17,679 nucleotides of DNA from Bacteroidales bacterium GP3 (GTDB lineage Bacteria; Bacteroidota; Bacteroidia; Bacteroidales; Muribaculaceae): positions 1 through 17,679 of the forward strand of contig DAAK01000135.1 of the NCBI GenBank assembly GCA_001701075.1, in the 5' to 3' direction. The notes under the pieces are model-generated. The model was not told the DNA's origin. It worked only from the letters and a program-made list of their open reading frames with translations, and searched no databases. Each line of letters starts with the position of its first letter. Positions within the stretch are counted from its first letter, which is position 1. Below, in pieces: positions 1 through 9,000 of this stretch. Made by a program: the position numbers and the translations under genes.

Positions 1-5
1 TATTA

Positions 6-37
6 TTTGCATACCAAAAAAAAAATCACTAACTTTG
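6..37 (+). promoter_or_regulatory. Bacteroidetes-type promoter of the TPR gene
   Basis: A -33 element TTTG (6-9) is followed, after 20 nt, by a perfect TAnnTTTG -7 element (TAACTTTG, 30-37). This is the consensus for the Bacteroidetes primary sigma factor, and the spacing is right. Transcription should start roughly at 41-46, giving a leader of about 65 nt before the ATG at 110. The assignment rests on motif match and spacing only. Confidence 0.8.
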
Positions 38-56
38 CACTTCGATTGGGAGGATT

Positions 57-77
57 ATGTTTTTCCTCTCGCTTTAA
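57..77 (+). CDS. Possible 6-codon leader peptide
   Basis: The leader of the TPR gene holds an ATG at 57 that reads MFFLSL and stops at TAA 75-77. It is preceded by a strong Shine-Dalgarno-like GGGAGG at 48-53, ideally spaced. Such a site is notable because the main genes here show no comparable one. It lies at the very start of the predicted transcript and ends 32 nt before the TPR gene. It could be a translated leader that influences the downstream gene, or chance. Nothing but the RBS and its position supports it. Confidence 0.25.
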   Translation: MFFLSL

Positions 78-109
78 TTACGTAGAAATAGAAACATATC
101 ATTAATAAA

Positions 110-787
110 ATGGCATCAAGCAACAAGACTCCCGAGCAGCCTGACCAGCTCGAAGCTATCAACAGCAGGCTTACAAACCTCGGCCGTAACATAGAGACTA
201 ACAAAAAAGCAATGGGTATCGCTATGGGTGCGATTCTCGTTGTCGCTTGCCTCACTTTCGCATGGCTTTACCTTTATAAGGTTCCTACCAACAACAAGGC
301 TATGGAGGCTTACAACAAGGTGGAGCTCTCTTCTTTTATGAACGACTCCCTCTCTTCTGCACAGTATAAGAAAGTGGCTGACGAATATGGTAGCACTCCA
401 GCTGGTAAACTTGCTGCTATCAGCGCTGCACAGTCCCTCTATAACTCCGGCAAATTCGAAGAGGCTGCTAAATATCTTAAGAAATTCAGTTCTAAAGATA
501 AGGTGCTCGACGCTAACGCTCAGGTTCTTCTCGGCGACTGCTACGTCAACCTTAAGAAATACGATGACGCTATCTCTGCTTTCAAGACTGCTGTCAAGAA
601 AGCCGATGGCAATCCTCAGATCGCGCCTCGCGCACTCCTCAAGCAGGCTGTCGTTTACGACGAACAGAAGAAATTCTCCGATGCTCTCAAATGCTATGAG
701 ACCATCAAGAAGGATTATCCTGAATTCAGCCTTGGCAACGGACTTTCCATCGATACTTACATCGAGCGCGAAAAAGCTCGTCTCTAA
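110..787 (+). CDS. Membrane-anchored tetratricopeptide repeat protein
   Basis: A 225-aa protein with a short polar cytoplasmic N-terminus, one transmembrane segment (about residues 34-56, MGIAMGAILVVACLTFAW core) and a helical periplasmic part. At least two to three TPR-like helix pairs occupy residues 100-200, with typical patterns such as YNSGKFEEAAKYL, LKKYDDAISAF and DEQKKFSDALKCYE. The layout (N-terminal anchor plus TPR) resembles the YfgM/TPR_21 type, whose members associate with envelope protein handling; the exact role here is unknown. Codons are strongly C-ending (AAC, CTC, GGC, ATC) compared with the next three genes, suggesting high expression. It has its own promoter at 6-37 and terminator at 885-918, so it is probably monocistronic. 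From memory, homologues in Bacteroidales often lie near ribH; that gene is not seen here. Confidence 0.85.
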   Translation: MASSNKTPEQPDQLEAINSRLTNLGRNIETNKKAMGIAMGAILVVACLTFAWLYLYKVPTNNKAMEAYNKVELSSFMNDSLSSAQYKKVADEYGSTPAGKLAAISAAQSLYNSGKFEEAAKYLKKFSSKDKVLDANAQVLLGDCYVNLKKYDDAISAFKTAVKKADGNPQIAPRALLKQAVVYDEQKKFSDALKCYETIKKDYPEFSLGNGLSIDTYIEREKARL

Positions 788-795
788 AATCCTGA

Positions 796-845
796 TTGGT
801 TATTAATAATTGCTCATTAATAATTTATCATTGATCATTAACCAA
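796..845. repeat. AT-rich inverted and direct repeats in the intergenic region
   Basis: TTGGTTA (796-802) pairs with TAACCAA (839-845). Between them, ATTAATAATT occurs twice (802-811 and 816-825), and a TGATCA palindrome follows at 832-837. Similar short AT-rich intergenic repeats are common in Bacteroidales. It precedes the real terminator and has no obvious function. Confidence 0.4.
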
Positions 846-884
846 GACCCCATAAAATAATAAAACATACCTGCTTATTTTATG

Positions 885-918
885 AAAGGGAAGTTCGCTG
901 CTGCGGCCTTCCCTTTTT
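885..918 (+). terminator. Rho-independent terminator of the TPR gene
   Basis: A 9-bp perfect stem (AAAGGGAAG 885-893 with CTTCCCTTT 908-916) encloses a 14-nt loop and runs straight into a long T-rich tract (914-931). Stem, loop and U-tail all fit an intrinsic terminator for the gene ending at 787. The A-rich 5' side and T-rich 3' side give no comparable tail on the other strand. Confidence 0.88.
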
Positions 919-972
919 ATTTTTTTATTTTTTAACACTCATTTTTCTATATTCCAAAATTATTTTTATATT

Positions 973-1003
973 TTTGTAAATTTAATATTATACTATACCT
1001 ACA
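973..1003 (+). promoter_or_regulatory. Candidate promoter of the exported-protein genes
   Basis: TTTG at 973-976 is followed 19 nt later by TACCTACA (996-1003), an imperfect TAnnTTTG element that matches TAnnT. It falls between the terminator at 885-918 and the ATG at 1031, where a new promoter is expected, and would give a leader of about 20 nt. The -7 match is weak. Confidence 0.45.
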
Positions 1004-1030
1004 TATCATCGATTTGATAAAAATGAAAAT

Positions 1031-2602
1031 ATGAATCTTTCTAAATACTTTCTCATTTGTGCGTTAGCTTCTGTTTCTGCAAACGCTGCCACTTCAGTGG
1101 ATTTTGGTGAAATGCAGCCCGATACTGAGTATGAATATCAGGCGATGGTTCCAGTAATGGGGTATTATACTCCGACTGAGTCTGGAATCATGCGATGCTA
1201 TTCTACTGGGGATGTCATAGCTCCTTATTCAGATGCTGCTCATCAAACCGACATGACATCTATAAATAGCTATTATGGCTCTAATGGGGAAAAGGTTCGC
1301 ATTTATAATGTGATTAAAGACGAAACTGTTTATTTTTATTCCAGTTTGCCTCTTGATGGAGGTAAATTCCGTTTTTCATTAGGTAACGAATCTATTGAAA
1401 TTGCTTCTGTTTCTCCAGCGGCTAACGGAACTCCGGTATCCCTTAGCACAAACTACAATGCTACTATTGCCTTTAGCATACCAATAAAATGCACTAAGTG
1501 TACTCTTGCTCTCGAAGATGAGAGTGTCGAGATAACTCCTGTCGTAAATGATGCATATATCACAATTAATTGGTTCAATACTATTCGTCAATGGTACAAT
1601 CAAGGTAAAATTAATGATGGCGACATAATCAAACTCACTATTACTGGGCTTCGCGATGCTAACGATTCAAGCAATCGTCCTGACTTTGGCGATGGTGTAG
1701 GCAAACTTGTGCTTTATTTTACAATGGCGGCAAAGCCAGCAGAATTGGTATCGGAAAGTGGAACGCCTAATAGCGGTGTGGCCGATTTCTTGACTTATTA
1801 CCTTCCAGGCAGCGACGATGGTATCGTGTCTCTTACTTTTAGCGATATGCTTGATCCTGATTGCACTCCCGTTGCCGAAATTTCTTATGGCGACCCGGAT
1901 AATATTGAACTTGGAATGTATATTGAGAATCCTCCCGTTAGGGTCGAAGACAAGACCGTATCCGTAAACCTTCAAGGTGTTACACGTTTCCCGGATGAAA
2001 TGGTTCCTGGTCTTCCGGCACAACCTTACATTAGCCTTAGAATTTCAAGTATCAAGAGTGCTGACGGTCAATATGTGCTGACAGGATATTCTTCAAGCCC
2101 CTATTCTTTTGGGTATAGCTACAATCTTAAGAGTGTCGTCTATAGTATTGCGGCTGACTGGATTCCCGCTGCTGGAAGTAGTCTTAAAAGCGGTGAAGAG
2201 ATGGAAATTTGGGTGCTTAACGGACAGAAAATTAAGTTTGATTCTGTCGAATTCTCATTTGTAAAGGATGGGGCTCTGGCTAAAGCTTATGTGCCTTATT
2301 CTGATATTAAAGTGGAAAATGACACTGATTCTTCCGATGCTTTGCTTTACTACCTTTCGGCTCCCAGCATCGATGCAGATCCTGACTCAGAAATCACTGT
2401 TACTTTCAGTGGCCTTGAATGTGCTGATGGCCTTGACCATAGCTCTGATATCTTTGCAAAGTATAAATCTGATGCCAGTGCTGTCGATGCAATTGGGGTA
2501 GACGTAACTGGTGATGTATACATCGACCTATTAGGTCGACGTGTTCTGGCCCCTTGCAATGGAATCTTCATCCGCAATGGCAAAAAAATAGTCGTAAAAT
2601 AA
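1031..2602 (+). CDS. Exported beta-sandwich protein with T9SS-like C-terminal tail
   Basis: A 523-aa secreted protein I cannot name. It starts with a clear signal peptide (MNLSKYFLICALASVSANA, cleavage near residue 20). The rest is rich in alternating hydrophobic/polar beta-strand sequence, Asp, Ser and Tyr. It contains two or three Ig-like modules, for example one starting near residue 124 (SVSPAANGT, then 'NYNATIAFS'). The last 35 residues (VYIDLLGRRV, then GIFIRNGKKIVVK) resemble the Por-secretion/T9SS type A tail family: a DxxGR turn followed by a 'GI.I..GKK.V.K' end. The following two genes share this tail, so all three probably use the same route to the cell surface or outside. Many gut Bacteroidales carry such tails without a proven T9SS, so the route is inferred. 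It lies only 29 nt upstream of the next gene and is likely co-transcribed with it. Confidence 0.8.
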   Translation: MNLSKYFLICALASVSANAATSVDFGEMQPDTEYEYQAMVPVMGYYTPTESGIMRCYSTGDVIAPYSDAAHQTDMTSINSYYGSNGEKVRIYNVIKDETVYFYSSLPLDGGKFRFSLGNESIEIASVSPAANGTPVSLSTNYNATIAFSIPIKCTKCTLALEDESVEITPVVNDAYITINWFNTIRQWYNQGKINDGDIIKLTITGLRDANDSSNRPDFGDGVGKLVLYFTMAAKPAELVSESGTPNSGVADFLTYYLPGSDDGIVSLTFSDMLDPDCTPVAEISYGDPDNIELGMYIENPPVRVEDKTVSVNLQGVTRFPDEMVPGLPAQPYISLRISSIKSADGQYVLTGYSSSPYSFGYSYNLKSVVYSIAADWIPAAGSSLKSGEEMEIWVLNGQKIKFDSVEFSFVKDGALAKAYVPYSDIKVENDTDSSDALLYYLSAPSIDADPDSEITVTFSGLECADGLDHSSDIFAKYKSDASAVDAIGVDVTGDVYIDLLGRRVLAPCNGIFIRNGKKIVVK

Positions 2603-2631
2603 AAGAAATTTTCCAATATTATTAACCGCTT

Positions 2632-5600
2632 ATGAGATTAAATTCTATAATTCTGGTTTCATCTGTTGCCGCTTTTGTTTCGGAGGCCTCTGCTTTCGAA
2701 TGGACTCCGGCTATCCAACAGCCGAATTTGAGTGTGGAGGTTACTCAAAGTTACGCACTTGAAACTCTCATTTTCAATTGCCAAGGTGTCAAGGATGTTG
2801 CCATGGGCGACCTGATGCCTTATTGGATTGATGAGGATGGTAATGAAATCACGGCTGTCTCTGGGGTGCAGAATCCTTGGGGCTGGGATCCACAAGAGTT
2901 CAATTATTCGTTTAATTTATCAGACTTTAAAAGTAATGGAGAGTATATTCTCCGTTTCCCTGAGGGGATGCTTGTGAATGGCGATGGTGATAAAAGTTCC
3001 GTGATTGATTCATATTATACGGTTGATATCCCAGAGCTCGCTCCTGCAATGTTTGATGACTTTCAGGTACTTTCTGTCTCTCCAGACTTTTCTGAGCCGC
3101 AAGGATTATGGAGTTCTCAAGTGGTGACGATCAATACTAATCACAACGATGCTATAGGATATACAAGTCTTCAGATCTTCGATAAAACTACAGGGGAGAG
3201 CATTGTTTTCTCTACGAATTTCACTAAGAATCGTGTTCTTGGATCCTCCTCTGAAATCAGTTGGACTGTGGAAGGATCATATAAGTTTTATGAAGGTCAC
3301 GAATATTCAGCTGACTTCATCTTCTATAATGGCCGCGATGCTTGGACTGAAAATGGTGCAACTCCTGTGGTGGATAGAATTTCTTATAAATTTGAAGGCA
3401 AGATTGAACCATATAAGTACTCTGATATTACTCTTTTGAGTGTAACCCCTACTCCAGGTGTTGCTACGATAAGTAGTCGTGATCAGGCTATTTTTACTTA
3501 TAATTTTTCTGGCCCTGTCGATGTTTATCGCGCTCTGACACCCTTAGGTCAGAATGGAAATAATGTTTATCCTCAGTCTTGTCTCTCTTCCAACGAAGAC
3601 AAGACTATCTGGACTCTCAATCTTTCAAATGATTCGTATGCTAATTCTGTTGATGCTTCTCTTACTATAGCTATATACGTTCGCGATTCGGATGGTTATC
3701 AGTTGCAAGGAAATTTCGGTGAAGAGTCTGAATCCTGTTTCTTATATGATTGGGAATGTGATCTCGGTGGTAAACCTATAATTATCTCTTCTCCTGCTTC
3801 CGGTGAGAATTTGGATCGCCTTACTCAAATAATTGTGAAGTCTGAATCAGGCCAGACTATGACTTGGTCGTGGACTGGTAATGCATATGTGTCAAATGAC
3901 CTTGGAGAGATTGTCGGTACTCTTGTCTATGAGGAGCCTGCCGGCAATCAGGACGCGGCTTTGGCAGAATTTTGCTTTACAAAATGGAAAGACGCTTCTA
4001 ATAATGTTGCTTCTATTGACCTCGACACAAAAGGATCTTACTCTATTTATTTCAGTCCTGGTTGCTTTGTATTTGGTAGCCAGTATAGCTCAACAAGCAG
4101 TAGTAGCGTGACATCCAGTTTCTATATCAAAAGTGAGGCTGGTGAAGATCCGGAAAATCCCGAAAACCCTGACAATCCGGATAATCCTGAAAACCCCGAC
4201 ACCCCTGATAATCCGGATGATCCAGAAAACCCCGACAATCCGGATAATCCGGATAATCCTGAAAACCCCGACAACCCCGACAATCCGGATGACCCAGAAG
4301 ACCCTGACAATCCGGATGAGCCGGATCCTGAAGCCCCTATGTTTAAAGACTTTGAGATCCTTTCTGTAGATCCTGATTTTTCACAGCCTCAGAATCTATG
4401 GGATGATCAGTTGGTGAAGATCAATACCAACCACAATGATGCAATAGGATATACTGAACTTCAGATTTTTGAGGTGGCTACCGGTGAAGGCGTAGTTTTA
4501 TCCAACAATTACTCTACTGGTCGTACTCTCGGAAACTCTTCTGAAATCAGTTGGACTGTAGCAAATACCTACAAGTTCTATAAAGATCATGAATATTCTG
4601 CTGAGTTTGTATTCTATAATGGGTCAAATGACTGCGACCAAAATGGCGTCCCTACGCCGATCGTGGCAAAAGCATCTTATTCATTCATGGGCATGCTGGA
4701 AGCTTCCAAATATTCTTCCGAAACCCTCCAGAACATTACTCCGGAACCTGGGTCTGCGATCACGGAAGCTTCACAGGCTGTGTTCACTTATACATTCTCA
4801 GGTCCCGTAAATGTTTTTAAGGCTGAAACTCCAATGGGTCAGTTCGGCACTACAGTTTACCCGGATTCTTGCCTCTCTTCCAACGAAGACAAGACTGTTT
4901 GGACTCTCAACCTTTCAGATAATGAGTATGTAAAGTCTGTAGATGCGGAGCTCGTTATCTATATTTATGCTCGCGATATTGACGGTTATCAGCTGCAGGG
5001 TGATTTCGGAGAGGGGGATGATTCTTGCTTCTCTACTTCTTGGCTATGTGATCTCGGTGCGAAGCCTATTGCTGTAGTGTCTCCTGAAAATGACTCTACA
5101 ATCGATTGCCTCAATGAAGTCGTTGTGAAGTCTGTAGACGGAGAGGCTATGACTTATAATAGTGGTGAGGCTTACATAACTAATAGCCTTGGAGAGATCC
5201 TTGGTTATCTCGTTTACGAGCGACCTGAAGAAGCTGACAGTGATTCTGCTACCGAATTTTACTTTAAAAAATGGATTGTAGGTGAATCTTCGTCAGCACA
5301 ACCTATCGAAATTGTGGCCGCAGGTGCATACGAAATTTATTTTTCTACCGGTTGCTTTGTTTTTGGCGAAGAATTTTCGTCTAAAAATAGTCGTAGCTTC
5401 AAATCCACTTTCAATATTACCGGTAATGCTGACGATACTCCCGTAGTCGATCCCGCTCAACAAGAAACATTCAACTACGATCGCGTATCCCCGGATGATG
5501 GTTCAACTGTCGTTGAGCTCAATCATATTTCTTTGTGGTTCCCTGACGTAGTTGTGACTCTTGATGACACTGTGTGTGTCTATAAAGTAGATGCAATTGA

Positions 5601-5967
5601 TGATGCGCCAGTGACTAATGCTTCCATTAACTGGGACTTTGAAGACGAATGTTTGATCAATATAGATCTTATCAATCCAATTTCAGAGGCTGGTGAATAT
5701 GTTGTCGTTATCCCGGCTCGAATCATTTGTGACAATCCATTCTTTGGGTCTCAGGGAAAAGAGGGTATCTGCAATCCTGAAATTCGTCTCACTTATACAG
5801 TTGATCCTGAAGGTAGCTTCGCAGTTGATTACGTTCTATCAGTTGTTGGTTCTGACGTATTCGATATCAATGGTCACTTAGTGCTCAGAAATGCTTCAGC
5901 TGCAGAAATAAAGACTCTTTCTAAAGGAATTTATCTTGTCGGTAACAAGAAATTTGTCATTAGATAA
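2632..5967 (+). CDS. Large exported protein with duplicated domain and NPD-repeat linker
   Basis: An 1111-aa secreted protein without a recognised function. Signal peptide: MRLNSIILVSSVAAFVSEASA (cleavage near residue 21). Order: N-terminal beta domain (22-138); repeat A (about 140-502); a Glu/Asp-Asn-Pro linker (503-569); repeat B (570-932); an Ig-like domain (about 942-1058); and a C-terminal tail (VFDINGHLVLRN, then GIYLVGNKKFVIR) of the same type as its neighbours. Repeats A and B align collinearly at a constant 430-residue offset from their starts to the SSNEDKT.WTLNLS segment. Shared blocks include INTNHNDAIGYT, SSEISWTV, DGYQLQG and GCFVFG. No catalytic signature is visible, so an adhesin, binding or structural surface role is the reasonable inference. 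A strong hairpin follows the stop codon. Confidence 0.85.
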   Translation: MRLNSIILVSSVAAFVSEASAFEWTPAIQQPNLSVEVTQSYALETLIFNCQGVKDVAMGDLMPYWIDEDGNEITAVSGVQNPWGWDPQEFNYSFNLSDFKSNGEYILRFPEGMLVNGDGDKSSVIDSYYTVDIPELAPAMFDDFQVLSVSPDFSEPQGLWSSQVVTINTNHNDAIGYTSLQIFDKTTGESIVFSTNFTKNRVLGSSSEISWTVEGSYKFYEGHEYSADFIFYNGRDAWTENGATPVVDRISYKFEGKIEPYKYSDITLLSVTPTPGVATISSRDQAIFTYNFSGPVDVYRALTPLGQNGNNVYPQSCLSSNEDKTIWTLNLSNDSYANSVDASLTIAIYVRDSDGYQLQGNFGEESESCFLYDWECDLGGKPIIISSPASGENLDRLTQIIVKSESGQTMTWSWTGNAYVSNDLGEIVGTLVYEEPAGNQDAALAEFCFTKWKDASNNVASIDLDTKGSYSIYFSPGCFVFGSQYSSTSSSSVTSSFYIKSEAGEDPENPENPDNPDNPENPDTPDNPDDPENPDNPDNPDNPENPDNPDNPDDPEDPDNPDEPDPEAPMFKDFEILSVDPDFSQPQNLWDDQLVKINTNHNDAIGYTELQIFEVATGEGVVLSNNYSTGRTLGNSSEISWTVANTYKFYKDHEYSAEFVFYNGSNDCDQNGVPTPIVAKASYSFMGMLEASKYSSETLQNITPEPGSAITEASQAVFTYTFSGPVNVFKAETPMGQFGTTVYPDSCLSSNEDKTVWTLNLSDNEYVKSVDAELVIYIYARDIDGYQLQGDFGEGDDSCFSTSWLCDLGAKPIAVVSPENDSTIDCLNEVVVKSVDGEAMTYNSGEAYITNSLGEILGYLVYERPEEADSDSATEFYFKKWIVGESSSAQPIEIVAAGAYEIYFSTGCFVFGEEFSSKNSRSFKSTFNITGNADDTPVVDPAQQETFNYDRVSPDDGSTVVELNHISLWFPDVVVTLDDTVCVYKVDAIDDAPVTNASINWDFEDECLINIDLINPISEAGEYVVVIPARIICDNPFFGSQGKEGICNPEIRLTYTVDPEGSFAVDYVLSVVGSDVFDINGHLVLRNASAAEIKTLSKGIYLVGNKKFVIR
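3049..4137 (+). repeat. Internal duplication, copy A
   Basis: First copy of the long coding repeat in the 1111-aa protein (residues 140-502). It begins MF.DF..LSV.PDFS.PQ.LW and ends just before the NPD linker. The second copy begins exactly 1290 nt later, and the offset is still 1290 nt at the most conserved DNA block (CTCTCTTCCAACGAAGACAA near 3582), so the first 530 nt carry no net indel. Confidence 0.88.
4147..4335 (+). repeat. Degenerate 9-nt tandem repeat encoding an (N/D/E)-P-(D/E) linker
   Basis: About 20 imperfect copies of a 9-nt unit (AATCCGGAT and variants) encode Asn-Pro-Asp or Glu-Asn-Pro tripeptides. It forms an extended acidic, proline-rich spacer exactly between duplicated domains A and B. 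The unit is a multiple of three, so copy-number change would alter linker length without shifting frame. The opposite strand reads as a Ser-Gly-Leu repeat, which is only a shadow. Confidence 0.9.
4339..5427 (+). repeat. Internal duplication, copy B
   Basis: Second copy of the long coding repeat (residues 570-932). Divergence is uneven: long stretches differ at most third positions, while a block around 4870-4918 (encoding LSSNEDKTVWTLNLS) is almost identical at DNA level to copy A. The domain is followed by the Ig-like module and the C-terminal tail. Confidence 0.88.
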
Positions 5968-5987
5968 TACTCACATTGCCTTATTAT

Positions 5988-6017
5988 TCCGGAGAGGACT
6001 TGATACTCCTCTCCGGA
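5988..6017. terminator. Strong GC-rich hairpin between two exported-protein genes
   Basis: An 11-bp perfect stem (TCCGGAGAGGA 5988-5998 with TCCTCTCCGGA 6007-6017) closes an 8-nt loop, CTTGATAC. It starts 21 nt after one gene and ends 31 nt before the next. No U-tract follows on either strand, so it is not a classical intrinsic terminator. It may act as a 3'-end stabiliser, partial terminator or processing site. The hairpin is certain; the function is not. Confidence 0.55.
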
Positions 6018-6048
6018 TCCAATAATTTAAATTGACCTCTTACTGATT

Positions 6049-9000
6049 ATGAAACAGATTTTTGATATAAAGTTTATATTTATGGGCATTTTCGCAACTC
6101 TTTCCTTAACTATGGTTGCCGAAGATACTCCTAATATTTTGACTGTTCAGCCTCTTTATGGTGGCTCCCTTAACGCTTTGTCTGCTAATGGACAATGGGC
6201 TGTAGGGGATGCAGTGAACCCTGGCAATAGTGCTTATATGGCTTTCCCAAGAATTGTGGACACTGATTCTGGCGAGACCATTGAGCTTTTTAGTGAGAAT
6301 GAAGGAATCCAACAGACTCCTATTGGCGCTACTTGCGTTAGCAATGACGGAAAGACTGTCGGCGGTAGCTATTATGGCTATCCTGCTGTCTGGAAGGATG
6401 GCAAAGGTTGGGAATCATTACAAATGCCGAAGGGACAGTATAATGGTGGTACTGTCTCTGCTATTACTCCCGATGGCAAGTATGCCGTAGGACGCGTCAG
6501 TATAGATCTCTTCAATGAATATCCTTGTATGTGGGATATTGAGAAAATGCAGATTTTGGAACTTCCCGGAATGATCGACTCTAATCCAAGATATAAGGAT
6601 ATGATCGCCCAAGGAGGAGACCCTGCTGATTGGACCGACAATGACCTCAATGTGCGTCTGACCGCTATTTCACCAGATGCTAATATAATCATTGGTACTG
6701 TTGATTTTGCTTTCCCGGAAGCATCCTGGGATTTCATATACCGTAGGGATGAAGCCAAATGGTATCCCCTAGGATTGAAGTATGAAGACGGACGTTTGTT
6801 TGCTCTTGATGATGAAATTGTCGGTGTTGGCGATTGTGTGCTTTCTGCCGATGGCTCACGTATTGGTGGATTATGTATGACTGTTGATGACGCTTCTGTT
6901 CCGTTTACGTGCGCTGTCTCTGATCCTGATAATTTTACTCTTCACGCTGATGGCGATGGTTATGGTGTTTGGGCAATAGGTTCCGACGGTGTCATTTATG
7001 GTTCCACTCCGACAGCCACTCCTGTCAGAAATTGGGCTGCTAAAGTTGGCAACTACTGGTATGATTGGAAGGTGGTTCTTAAGCAGATCTATGGCATAGA
7101 TTGGATAGCAGACATTACTAAGGATGATCTTGGACTTTCCGGTACTGTGGTATCTGTTTCTTCTGATAATCTCAAGATTCTGGCTAGCGACTATGCCCAG
7201 GGCTCTGCTTATATCATTTCTCTACCTCGTCCAATGTCGGATATATGTACTGATGTCGATCTGCTTGCCGATTATATGGTGACCCCATTTGAAGGTGCTG
7301 AATTATCTACTCTTCAGAAAATTGTCCTTGATATGGGTCAAACGGTAGAAATTGTTGGTGAAAAGAATTGCGTGCAGCTTCTTGATGCTGGCGGAAATAT
7401 AATCCGAAACTCTATTAATTTTTCTGTTCAGCCAGACAATAATAGGAGAGTGGAAGTTATTTTCCGCAATTATACTCTTGAACCTGAAAAATCCTACACA
7501 GTGAAGATTCCTGCTGCTTCAATGTGTATTTCGGGTGATCCGGAAAGAGTCAATAAGGAAATTATCATCAACTACAAAGGACGTGAGGCCGGACCAGTAA
7601 AACCCGTGTCTTGTGCTCCCGATAATGGTGCAAGCGTTGCGCGAATCAATTTCACCACTAATCCTGTGATTGTCACTTTCAATGCGCCTCTGAGTGTCGG
7701 TGAGAATCCTGATATCCGTCTCTTTCAGATCAAAGATGACGTTGAAGAATTCCTTTATGCTCTCAGTGCTTCTGTAAGCGACCGTCAGGTTATAATATAT
7801 CCTGTAAGCGAGCAGCGTCTTGCCGAAGGCTACGACTATCGGATTGATTTCGGTGCTAATTCTGTCACCGACCTTTCCGGGGATGGTGCTAATGAAGCTT
7901 TCTCGATTATTTACCACGGTAGTTATGTCCCTGAGATAGATCCGACTTCTAACACCATTTTCCGCGAGGACTTCTCAACAGGAGTTGCTAATATGCTTCT
8001 TTATGAAGGTGATGGAAATACTCCTACTGATGAGATGGTTGCCTTAGGGTTCGATGCAGAAAGCCGACCTTGGATCCCTGTTTTAGACGACGATGATACT
8101 GAAGGTAACTTCGCGGCTGCTTCCCATTCAAGCTATGATCCGGCTGGTAAGTCCGACGACTGGATGGTGATTCCACAGCTCTTTATTCCCGACGATAAGG
8201 CAACTCTCTCTTTCAAGTCGCAGAGCTATAGAAAAGAGAAAAATGATATGCTTAAGGTTTATGTGTGGGATAGTGAGGATATTGTGACTATTCTCACTCC
8301 GACCGTTGTCGATAAAATTAGATATAACGGAGAGCTTGTCTATAATCAGAAGCAGACCCCAGGTGATTCTGAGGAAAAACTTGATGGCGACTGGCTACAT
8401 AATACTGTCAATCTTTCAAAGTATGCGGGCAAATATGTCTACATTGCTTTTGTCAACGATAATCAGAATCAGTCGATGGTTTTCGTCGACGATGTGGTGG
8501 TCAGTCGTGAGATGGCTGCGATACTGAGCATCGATACTCCGCAGACAGTTGTGGATGAAGATGACATTCGTATTAAAGGGAGATTTGTAGTCATGAAAGA
8601 ATATGGTATAGAAGGATATGAGATAAATCTTTCTGATGCTGATGGCAATCTTCTCGAGACTATCTCATCCGATGAAACTCTTGAGAAAGGTGAGATGAGT
8701 TCTTTTTCATTTGAAAAGCCTGTGGCGCTCGAAAAAGGTGAAGTAAATTCCTTGCTAATATCATTCTCTACTGGTTCTGAATCTATTGATATAAAGTATA
8801 ATATCAATAATCTACTTTTCGAGACCACTAAGAGAGTTGTGCTCGAGGAAATGACTGGTACTACTTGCCAGTTCTGTCCTCAAGGTATCATTGCTATCGA
8901 ATATCTTCAGGATTTATTCGGGGATTTATTCATACCTATAGCAATTCATAGCTTTTCTGGAGACTCTTTCGGTGGAGCTGATCTGAATGCGTATTCGTCT

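Noticed and set aside
4122..4310. Ser-Gly-Leu repeat protein on the minus strand
   Set aside because: It is the antisense reading of the NPD-coding tandem repeat in a clear sense gene.
4141..4340. CRISPR-like repeat array
   Set aside because: The unit is 9 nt, degenerate, without spacers and in frame within a coding region.
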